DNA of 5,704 nucleotides from an uncultured Methylococcaceae bacterium (GTDB lineage Bacteria > Pseudomonadota > Gammaproteobacteria > Methylococcales > Methylomonadaceae), in NCBI GenBank assembly GCA_903903365.1, contig CAIUYS010000378.1, positions 1 to 5,704 of the forward strand, in the 5' to 3' direction. Made by a program: the position numbers and the translations under genes. Below, one piece after another: positions 1 to 4,864 of this stretch (positions within the stretch are counted from its first letter, which is position 1; each line of letters begins with the position of its first letter). Below the pieces are notes generated by a model. The model worked only from the letters and a program-made list of their open reading frames with translations, was not told the origin of the DNA and did not search any database.

Positions 1-307
1 GACCTGCAAATAGTAAACAGTGTGTTTGCGGTAACAGTGTCGTCATGGTGTCAATGATTTGCTTAACGCCATCATCCCGATCTTCAAACAAATCCACCAA
101 CTCGCCCGTCATGGTAATCGCCTGCTGATACTGACTAGCGGATGCTTCCTGTAGTATCAGCGTTACCGCATTTCGGAGTTGATCCAGTCCTTTCCATAAC
201 GGACAGGGCTGTTGATAAACCGCTATAACGTCACCCGCCGGATTAATAACAGCCGCTTTGACATGCGCCCCGCCTATGTCCCAGCCCATCGTATTAGTTT
301 GAGTCAT
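1..307 (-). CDS. mfnF: MfnF-like methylofuran biosynthesis protein (ASKHA/hydantoinase-like), 3' part missing
   Basis: The ATG at 307 opens a frame that stays open to the window edge, giving about 102 N-terminal residues of a protein usually over 300 long. It begins MTQTNTMGWDIGGAHVKAAV. The GWDIGGAHVKAA phosphate-1 loop, with TMTGELVDLFEDRDDGV near residues 64-80, is typical of the 'H4MPT-linked C1 transfer pathway protein' family (COG1548/TIGR03123 type), an ASKHA-fold group related to hydantoinases and sugar kinases. The characterised archaeal member, MfnF, couples the furan-methanamine moiety to gamma-glutamyltyramine in methanofuran synthesis; a matching step in bacterial methylofuran synthesis is inferred. 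The start lies inside the 3' end of mfnD (14-bp overlap, different frame) and has no clear Shine-Dalgarno, so translational coupling to mfnD is likely. The family call is firm. The exact reaction is less certain, because the C-terminal half is not visible. Confidence 0.88.
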   Translation of the reverse strand, partial: MTQTNTMGWDIGGAHVKAAVINPAGDVIAVYQQPCPLWKGLDQLRNAVTLILQEASASQYQQAITMTGELVDLFEDRDDGVKQIIDTMTTLLPQTHCLLFAG

Positions 308-1346
308 TTGTAGTCACTTTAATGGTTATGGGTTGATTGCATACGGGGTTGATGATGGGATCACCGTTCAGTAATTGCAGGATATTTTCAGTGACGTTAA
401 TACCTAAAGCCGCGTTAATGCCTACAAACGAGGTGGTCAGGCGCGGATTTATTTCAAGAACGAATAATTGTTCCGGCGTTTCTATTAAATCAATACCCAC
501 ATAACCCCATAAGTCAGGTAAAGCGTGAGCGATAGTATCGACCAAATACTGATAACTACCGACATCGGTATCATCATTTACGATAATTTTTGATAACTGA
601 TATTGCTGATTGATGATGTCGAAATGCTGCAAGTTAGCGCACAACAACCAGCCCCTGCCGTCTTTAAACAAGCAAGACAAACTGGTTTTTTTACCTTGAA
701 TATGCGGCTGAATAACATAGTCACCTTGACGTGAGCGCATTTGCTCAAAATCATCCGGGTTTGTCAGTATATAACTGTCGGTACAGCCTACGCCATCAAT
801 AGGCTTTACCAACCATTCTTCGACTTTACCGGCAAGCTCTGCTTCCAACGATTGGGCATCACCCTGATTCACCCACGTTTCGGCGGCAAACAGCCGCGTG
901 GGCACCGTATTAATATGATGCTGTTTAAGATGTCTATAGGTGTTAAATTTATTGCCGGTTACCGCAACTGCACTGGCAGGCGAGGTTAATAATGGCTTAC
1001 CCAGCGATTCAACCGCTTGACACAGAGTTTGTAAAATACCGTCAAACTCGGGCGCAATCGGCCAGACCGCATCACACTGTAAGGCTAACCTAACAAATTC
1101 TTCATGGCTATTGTGTTCCGGGTTGATGATGGCGGTGTCAAACCCGTCGGTATTGATTAAGCCGTTAACCCGACTATCCACCATCACCACAACATTTATT
1201 TCACTACCGCTCTTATCCTTGGCATGGGCACGCAAGCTGTCAAGTAGCGCGTGCAACATCAATCGCCCTTCCCTTGCCAATGAATCCGGTAAATCCTGCT
1301 TATTAAAGCCACCACCGGTGATATACTCAAATACTAAAATTTTCAT
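294..1346 (-). CDS. mfnD: ATP-grasp ligase, MfnD/Orf17 type (tyramine/tyrosine-glutamate ligase family)
   Basis: A 350-residue protein starting MKILVFEYITGGGF, the conserved N-terminus of the methylotroph Orf17 / archaeal MfnD family. The ATP-grasp parts are visible: an N-terminal pre-ATP-grasp region (1-120), the ATP-binding lysine loop VKPIDGVGC (K181), and the metal-binding end FVLEINPRLTTSF with E298, N300 and R302. Archaeal MfnD makes gamma-glutamyltyramine with ATP in methanofuran synthesis. Methylofuran of M. extorquens is reported to contain tyrosine in place of tyramine, so the amine acceptor here may be tyrosine. ATG at 1346 is preferred because the family N-terminus begins MKIL; an in-frame GTG at 1349 would add one residue. 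There is no good Shine-Dalgarno (upstream bases are gataaaatggtgtg). The gene is followed by mfnF with a 14-bp overlap, which suggests an mfnD-mfnF operon. It is divergent from the HisA-like gene. The function is assigned by family and context. Confidence 0.88.
   Translation of the reverse strand: MKILVFEYITGGGFNKQDLPDSLAREGRLMLHALLDSLRAHAKDKSGSEINVVVMVDSRVNGLINTDGFDTAIINPEHNSHEEFVRLALQCDAVWPIAPEFDGILQTLCQAVESLGKPLLTSPASAVAVTGNKFNTYRHLKQHHINTVPTRLFAAETWVNQGDAQSLEAELAGKVEEWLVKPIDGVGCTDSYILTNPDDFEQMRSRQGDYVIQPHIQGKKTSLSCLFKDGRGWLLCANLQHFDIINQQYQLSKIIVNDDTDVGSYQYLVDTIAHALPDLWGYVGIDLIETPEQLFVLEINPRLTTSFVGINAALGINVTENILQLLNGDPIINPVCNQPITIKVTTNDSN
1319..1327 (+). promoter_or_regulatory. Possible extended -10 promoter for the HisA-like gene
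   Basis: TGATATACT contains a TGn extension followed by TATACT (5 of 6 matches to TATAAT). The -35 region, near 1300-1305 (TTATTA), is poor. It would start transcription near 1334, giving a leader of about 55 nt before the ATG at 1389. The site lies inside the 5' coding end of mfnD, in codons for the conserved EYITGG motif, so the match may be coincidental. Only about 40 bp separates the two divergent genes, so at least one promoter probably lies within coding sequence. Confidence 0.3.
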
Positions 1347-1374
1347 CACACCATTTTATCATCTGAACAACGGC

Positions 1375-1380
1375 AGGCGG
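1375..1380 (+). promoter_or_regulatory. Ribosome binding site of the HisA-like gene
   Basis: AGGCGG, one mismatch from AGGAGG, lies 8 nt before the ATG at 1389. It supports that start codon, which also gives the expected HisA-type N-terminus MKIIPVIDLKDG. Confidence 0.6.
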
Positions 1381-1388
1381 CTTTACCC

Positions 1389-2066
1389 ATGAAAATAATT
1401 CCGGTTATTGATTTAAAAGACGGTGTTGTGGTTCATGCCCGACAAGGTCTGCGTGACCAGTATCAGCCCATTAATACCAAATTATGCCAGTCTTCAGACA
1501 TTTATCAGGTTATTGAGGCGTTTATGGGGTTTTATAATTTTGACAAAATTTATATCGCTGATTTAAATGCCATTACGCAACAGGGCGACCATGAGCGTTT
1601 AATCACAGAGGTGGTCACTTGTTTTCCGCACCTCACCTTCTGGATAGATAGTGGCTATCAACGCGTTAAAAAGTATCCCGACAATCATTTGCCGGTATTA
1701 GGCAGTGAAAGTTATAGCGATGAAACTGTTTTAGAACTCAAAGACTTCAATAATCGCTTTATTCTTTCTCTGGATTATTCAATGACTGGGGAGCTGGGGG
1801 CAAAAAGTCTTTTTTACCGGCAGGATTTGTGGCCGGACAGCATTATCATTATGACCTTAAGTCGGGTCGGCAGTCATCAGGGACCTGATTTGGTCAAGTT
1901 AAACGAGTTTTGCAGAGGCTATCCAGATAAACAGTTTATTGCGGCGGGAGGCATAAGAAACGCCGATGATTTACATGCCTTAAAACAGGCAGGCGTAAAG
2001 CAGGCGCTGATTGCCAGCGCACTTCATTCTGGCGCGATAAGCCGTGAAGACATTCAAATTTTATAG
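1389..2066 (+). CDS. HisA/HisF-family TIM-barrel protein, H4MPT/methylofuran-associated
   Basis: A 225-residue (beta/alpha)8-barrel protein related to the histidine enzymes HisA and HisF. Visible family elements are IPVIDLKDGVVVHARQG (residues 4-20, with the D8 position of HisA), IYIADLNAI (55-62), LSLDY (126-130, aspartate D129 at the second catalytic position), and the phosphate-binding IAAGGIR (184-190) and ASALHSG (209-215). It is about 15-25 residues shorter than typical HisA. The strand-6 segment normally reading TxIxRDGTxxG in HisA is TLSRVGSHQGPD here (156-167), so the Asp and Thr of that loop are lost. Together with its place between fae and mfnD, this argues that it is not the histidine isomerase but the HisA-related family found in methanogens and H4MPT-using methylotrophs (TIGR00734-like). 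Its substrate is probably a phosphorylated sugar or related intermediate, as the phosphate loops are kept; the reaction is unknown. It is transcribed against its neighbours and ends at a terminator shared with fae. Confidence 0.85.
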   Translation: MKIIPVIDLKDGVVVHARQGLRDQYQPINTKLCQSSDIYQVIEAFMGFYNFDKIYIADLNAITQQGDHERLITEVVTCFPHLTFWIDSGYQRVKKYPDNHLPVLGSESYSDETVLELKDFNNRFILSLDYSMTGELGAKSLFYRQDLWPDSIIIMTLSRVGSHQGPDLVKLNEFCRGYPDKQFIAAGGIRNADDLHALKQAGVKQALIASALHSGAISREDIQIL

Positions 2067-2070
2067 ACAA

Positions 2071-2100
2071 AAAAATACCCCGGCAAGCCGGGGTATTTTT
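2071..2100. terminator. Bidirectional intrinsic terminator between HisA-like gene and fae
   Basis: A perfect 14-bp inverted repeat with arms at 2071-2084 and 2087-2100 is centred on AA. It has a GC-rich core (CCCCGGC/GCCGGGG) flanked by A5 on the left and T5 on the right. On the minus strand the T run extends to seven. It begins 5 bp after the TAG of the plus-strand HisA-like gene and 42 bp beyond the fae stop. Its layout fits rho-independent termination of both convergent transcripts. Confidence 0.93.
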
Positions 2101-2114
2101 AACAACTCATACAA

Positions 2115-2130
2115 GATGCGTTAACGCATC
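2115..2130. repeat. 16-bp perfect palindrome in the fae 3' untranslated region
   Basis: GATGCGTTAACGCATC equals its own reverse complement. It sits between the fae stop codon (11 bp away) and the bidirectional terminator (14 bp away). In RNA it could form a 6-bp stem with a TTAA loop just after the fae stop. As DNA it could bind a dimeric protein. Its function is unknown. The palindrome is seen directly; any role is inference. Confidence 0.6.
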
Positions 2131-2141
2131 AAGTCAAGGAA

Positions 2142-2660
2142 TTAACCTTCGTTGTTAACTGCGAACGGATGTTTAGCAGTTGATTTTGCAGCTACAACTT
2201 CAGCAGCAGTTGGTGAACCGGCGATAGCGCGTTTCAGAGCTTCTTTAGTTGCTTGATAGTTGAATTTTTCAATCAACGCATCGTCTTCTGCTTGCCAGTG
2301 AATGAATACACCAACAGAGATGAATAAATCATCAGCTTCGTCAGCAGGGATTGTACCGTCTTCAACACAATCAGCAACAGCCATAGCAACAGCACGTTGA
2401 GCAGGACCAAACATTTGAACAGCTTGTTTAGAACCTTTGATTGTTACTTTGTTGAATAAGATAGTTGCAGGCTTAACCATCAGGTTAGGAGCAACAACAG
2501 CTAACAAAGTAGAAAAACCGTCTTTGTTGTTTGTTAATGCGTTTGCAAATGCAGACTCGGCAGCTGAACCACGTGGTCCTACCATCAAATCGATATGTGC
2601 AATCTCGTTGCCTTCGCCAACTAAAGACTCACCAATTAATACTTTATTAATCTTTGCCAT
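2142..2660 (-). CDS. fae: Formaldehyde-activating enzyme (5,6,7,8-tetrahydromethanopterin hydro-lyase)
   Basis: Fae catalyses the cytoplasmic condensation of formaldehyde with (dephospho-)tetrahydromethanopterin to methylene-H4MPT, the entry step of formaldehyde oxidation and detoxification in methylotrophs. The 172-residue product has the usual full length of about 170. It carries the family's diagnostic stretches: GEGNEIAHIDLMVGPRGS (15-32, with conserved H22, taken as the catalytic histidine position), APNLMVKPATILFNKVTI (57-74), QAVQMFGPAQ (79-88), IPADEADDLF (104-113), VGVFIHW (116-122), and the C-terminal TAKHPFA. Codon use differs from the neighbours: Ala is almost always GCT or GCA, with GTT, GGT and AAC favoured, as expected of a very highly expressed gene. 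ATG at 2660 gives the conserved MAKI start, with AAGG 10 nt upstream. A 70-bp gap to orf7 holds a possible promoter, and a strong terminator follows, so fae may be an independent as well as a read-through transcript. Confidence 0.98.
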   Translation of the reverse strand: MAKINKVLIGESLVGEGNEIAHIDLMVGPRGSAAESAFANALTNNKDGFSTLLAVVAPNLMVKPATILFNKVTIKGSKQAVQMFGPAQRAVAMAVADCVEDGTIPADEADDLFISVGVFIHWQAEDDALIEKFNYQATKEALKRAIAGSPTAAEVVAAKSTAKHPFAVNNEG

Positions 2661-2670
2661 GTTAAATATA

Positions 2671-2674
2671 CCTT
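2671..2674 (-). promoter_or_regulatory. Ribosome binding site of fae
   Basis: AAGG (in ATAAGGTAT on the coding strand) lies 10 nt before the fae ATG at 2660. It is a short Shine-Dalgarno with slightly long spacing, in an otherwise AT-rich leader. Confidence 0.5.
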
Positions 2675-2699
2675 ATGAAGAAAAAATGAAAAATTCGAG

Positions 2700-2727
2700 C
2701 TAATATCGAGTTTTTATTCGCTCCCAA
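2700..2727 (-). promoter_or_regulatory. Possible sigma-70-type promoter of fae
   Basis: On the coding strand TTGGGA (2727-2722, 4 of 6 to TTGACA) is followed after 16 bp by TATTAG (2705-2700, 4 of 6 to TATAAT). Transcription would start near 2693, giving a leader of about 33 nt. The match is moderate only. The 70-bp AT-rich gap before a gene expected to be very highly expressed makes a promoter here plausible. Confidence 0.35.
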
Positions 2728-2742
2728 CCATTAAGTGGGGAG
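2721..2742. repeat. Small GC-rich inverted repeat at the orf7 stop / fae upstream region
   Basis: CTCCC at 2721-2725 pairs with GGGAG at 2738-2742, with further AC/GT pairing inside after one mismatch and a short loop that contains the orf7 stop codon region. In the minus-strand transcript it is not followed by a U run, so it is not a standard terminator. It might slow read-through or define an mRNA end between orf7 and fae. It overlaps the proposed -35 box. Confidence 0.3.
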
Positions 2743-3609
2743 ATTTTTATTGCGAAGCGTTAACTTAATAACCTCTTCTAAAAATACGGTTAATACCGTT
2801 GCTACCGTCATATCCGCCATCGTACCAGGATTTACACCCTTGGACTTAAAAGCGTGATCAATACGATAAAGTAACGGCAGTGTGTGTTCAGGTCTTTTTG
2901 CTTTGGATAACTCGTCTCTAAGATAAGACATCTCGGCAACTAACATTTCCGAGTATTTATTACCGTATTTTCTTTCAATGTGACTATCAGGAAATTGGCA
3001 TAATAAGCCGACATAAACGGACACAGCAGCCCATTCCTGATCACCCCATTTACTCAACGCATTGTAATGTATCAAGACGGCAAAATCAAAAATATCTTGA
3101 TAACCGGTCATGTATTGCAGGGCGATACGATCCTTTGCACTGGCCAACCGCATGGCTTCAGCCAGATTAACCGAGGGCTTCTCTGCGACATCCTGCTCGT
3201 TAGAGCTGCCCAAGCCACCTGGCGATGCCAACCTGATGGCTTTAAAAACCCACTCGGCATCTTCCAGGGTTGTAGTCGTTAAAACCTGATTTAATGCCTG
3301 CCTTAACGTTAAATCAGGCCGTGTATGACTGATCGCCTGAATTAAGGGCGCACACAGTAAAATAATCCCCAAATTTGTATTACAAAAAACCGCCTCGCGT
3401 GTTGCCTTAACGGCATAAAATATTTTTTCACCTAGTGAATAATCCGGATTACAGAGCGGAGCTGCGCTGACTTCTGCACTTAGCCTAAAATCAGCAACCG
3501 TCATATCATGCCCGTCCGCATAGACACTCACATTACCCGGCTTAAATGCCTGTAACTCCACTTCACAGGCCTGTTGATAAAGCTCACTGAGTTGTTGTGA
3601 AGAAATCAT
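2731..3609 (-). CDS. orf7: Orf7: CitG-like (triphosphoribosyl-dephospho-CoA synthase family) protein of the H4MPT island
   Basis: The 292-residue protein has the motifs of the CitG/MdcB family, which transfers a triphosphoribosyl group from ATP to dephospho-CoA. These are FKPGNVS (22-28), DGHDM (32-36), TNLGIILLCAPL (78-89), ASPGGLG (128-134) and NPGTMADMTVATVL (260-273). No citrate or malonate lyase genes are nearby. Instead it lies directly after orf5 and before fae, the order known from M. extorquens, where the homologue is Orf7. A role in (d)H4MPT or methylofuran synthesis, perhaps ATP-dependent ribosyl transfer, is inferred; the substrate is unknown. The start codon overlaps the orf5 stop as ATGA (3606-3609) with no clear Shine-Dalgarno, which points to translational coupling. 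It ends 70 bp before fae. Confidence 0.88.
   Translation of the reverse strand: MISSQQLSELYQQACEVELQAFKPGNVSVYADGHDMTVADFRLSAEVSAAPLCNPDYSLGEKIFYAVKATREAVFCNTNLGIILLCAPLIQAISHTRPDLTLRQALNQVLTTTTLEDAEWVFKAIRLASPGGLGSSNEQDVAEKPSVNLAEAMRLASAKDRIALQYMTGYQDIFDFAVLIHYNALSKWGDQEWAAVSVYVGLLCQFPDSHIERKYGNKYSEMLVAEMSYLRDELSKAKRPEHTLPLLYRIDHAFKSKGVNPGTMADMTVATVLTVFLEEVIKLTLRNKNLPT
3285..3318. repeat. Inverted repeat inside orf7
   Basis: CCTGATTTAA (3285-3294) and its exact reverse complement TTAAATCAGG (3309-3318) are separated by 14 bp. The repeat lies within codons for about residues 98-109 of Orf7. It could fold as a 10-bp hairpin in the mRNA, but there is no T-tract and no known role. It may be chance. 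Confidence 0.4.
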
Positions 3610-4499
3610 AACGCGTTAACGTAACGGTTGATTAAATCATCTGCCAAAATTTGTGCAATGGTGACATCGCAAACACTTTCCAAACCTTTCCAGGCCGGAA
3701 TACTGTTGACTTCAATAATTGTGTACTGCCCGTCTTTATCCTGAATAATGTCCACGCCCGCGTAATCCATTGCCAAGGCCGCTGTCGCTTTAACCGCTAA
3801 CTCTGCCATTTCGGCATCCAGCTCAATCTGCTCACAACTAGCGCCCCGCGCCACATTATTTAACCAAGATTTGCCGCGCCTGCGCATAGCTGCAACCGCG
3901 CGGCCATTCACCACAAACACCCGATTATCGGAAAAGCCCTCTCCGGAACAATGTACAAAACGTTGCAGATAATAAACGCCGTGACTACCTGTCAACCAGA
4001 TTAAATCGGTTGTTTTTTCAAGACGTCGAATACCTTCACCTTGTGAACCAAACAAGGGCTTGGTAATCAGCAAATTGCCTTTTTTCAATTCACTTTCAGC
4101 AATACTTAACGCGTCATCCCGATTGCGTAAAACCCAGGTTAACGGCGTAGGCAGCCCTGCATTGTGTAACAAAAAGCTGGTCATTCCCTTATCAACACTG
4201 CGCTCTACCGCATAACCATCATTGTAAACGGGAATACCCATCAGCTTTAAAGCATGAAGAAAATCCAGATACAACACGACTTCTTCCAATGATCCACCGG
4301 GCACACCGCGCACAAAAGCGGCGTCTGGCATATCGTGTTCAAAGCCGGGAATAGTAATCGGACTTTGACCCGGTTTAATAGCAAAACTACAAAGTGTTAA
4401 GGAAACAAAATCAATGCTATATCCCAGATTGGCAAAAGCAAGGCTTAATTGTTTGCCATGCCAACCCGGATCATCGGTAAAAATGGCAATACGTCCCAT
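3606..4499 (-). CDS. orf5: Orf5: RimK-like ATP-grasp ligase of the H4MPT island
   Basis: The 297-residue cytoplasmic ATP-grasp protein is of the RimK/MptN/CofF type (COG0189), a family that adds glutamate to a carboxylate. Features seen are an N-terminal pre-ATP-grasp domain (1-95) starting RIAIFTDDPGWHG, SVDKGMTSFLLHNAGLPTP (101-119) with K104, the ATP-lysine loop LITKPLFGSQGEGI (144-157, K147), FSDNRVFVVNG (189-199), SWLNNVARG (211-219), and the metal ligands D250, E263 and N265 in DYAGVDIIQ and IIEVNSIPAWKG. It is the equivalent of M. extorquens Orf5, next to mch. It starts 2 bp after the DUF3147 gene and overlaps orf7 by 4 bp, so it belongs to the mch operon. The ligated substrate is not shown by the sequence; glutamylation of methylofuran or of the pterin are candidates. 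GGAG about 13 nt upstream is a weak ribosome site. Confidence 0.9.
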   Translation of the reverse strand: MGRIAIFTDDPGWHGKQLSLAFANLGYSIDFVSLTLCSFAIKPGQSPITIPGFEHDMPDAAFVRGVPGGSLEEVVLYLDFLHALKLMGIPVYNDGYAVERSVDKGMTSFLLHNAGLPTPLTWVLRNRDDALSIAESELKKGNLLITKPLFGSQGEGIRRLEKTTDLIWLTGSHGVYYLQRFVHCSGEGFSDNRVFVVNGRAVAAMRRRGKSWLNNVARGASCEQIELDAEMAELAVKATAALAMDYAGVDIIQDKDGQYTIIEVNSIPAWKGLESVCDVTIAQILADDLINRYVNAL

Positions 4500-4501
4500 G
4501 T

Positions 4502-4852
4502 TTATAAGTGCACTCCAAATCGTCGTAGCAACGGCAACAATAACAAGTAACCGGTCGTGGTCGCTGTCGCCGAAAGTCCCAAGCTAAACCAAAATCCCAA
4601 ACCCTGTTTAATCAATACCGGAAACAGTATAAAAAACAACAACGATGGCAGTACCAACCAGGCTATCTGACCGGAAAGCGTGGCAATTTGAGTTGATTCT
4701 ACACCATCAAAATGCATCCAAATCATCGCCAGCAACGACGTCAGCGGCAATGAAGCCAGTAGCGCAGCAAAGCCGCTATTGCGTTTGGCAATTTCCGAAA
4801 TCAGTACGATGATGAGTGCGGAAACACAAAACTTGATCGTGTAATAAAGCAT
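4502..4852 (-). CDS. DUF3147-type small integral membrane protein
   Basis: A 116-residue, strongly hydrophobic protein with four probable transmembrane helices at about residues 4-21, 28-46, 60-80 and 86-108. The conserved family part is SEIAKRNSGFAALLASLPLTSLLAMIWM (19-46), which recalls the DUF3147 family of inner-membrane proteins. There is no signal peptide beyond the first helix, and no enzyme motif. It lies 12 bp after mch and 2 bp before orf5, so it is clearly part of the same transcript. The upstream bases (cataaaaacacaaaata) have no Shine-Dalgarno, so it may rely on coupling to mch. The function is unknown. Context suggests a link to one-carbon metabolism or cofactor handling at the membrane, but this is inference. 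Confidence 0.82.
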   Translation of the reverse strand: MLYYTIKFCVSALIIVLISEIAKRNSGFAALLASLPLTSLLAMIWMHFDGVESTQIATLSGQIAWLVLPSLLFFILFPVLIKQGLGFWFSLGLSATATTTGYLLLLPLLRRFGVHL

Positions 4853-4864
4853 TATTTTGTGTTT

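Noticed and set aside
741..1392. Plus-strand open frames at 741-989 and 1111-1392
   Set aside because: They lie antisense to mfnD, resemble no known protein and have no supporting ribosome site.
1389..2066. Calling the HisA-like gene hisA of histidine biosynthesis
   Set aside because: The RDGT-type catalytic loop is altered, the protein is short, and the neighbours are one-carbon cofactor genes with no his genes.
2721..2751. Plus-strand terminator-like hairpin followed by ATTTTTATT
   Set aside because: No plus-strand gene ends here, and the stem is only five bp plus two after a mismatch; it is kept only as a low-confidence repeat.
2437..3282. Plus-strand open frames at 2437-2703 and 3067-3282
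   Set aside because: They are antisense to fae and orf7, whose identity is certain.
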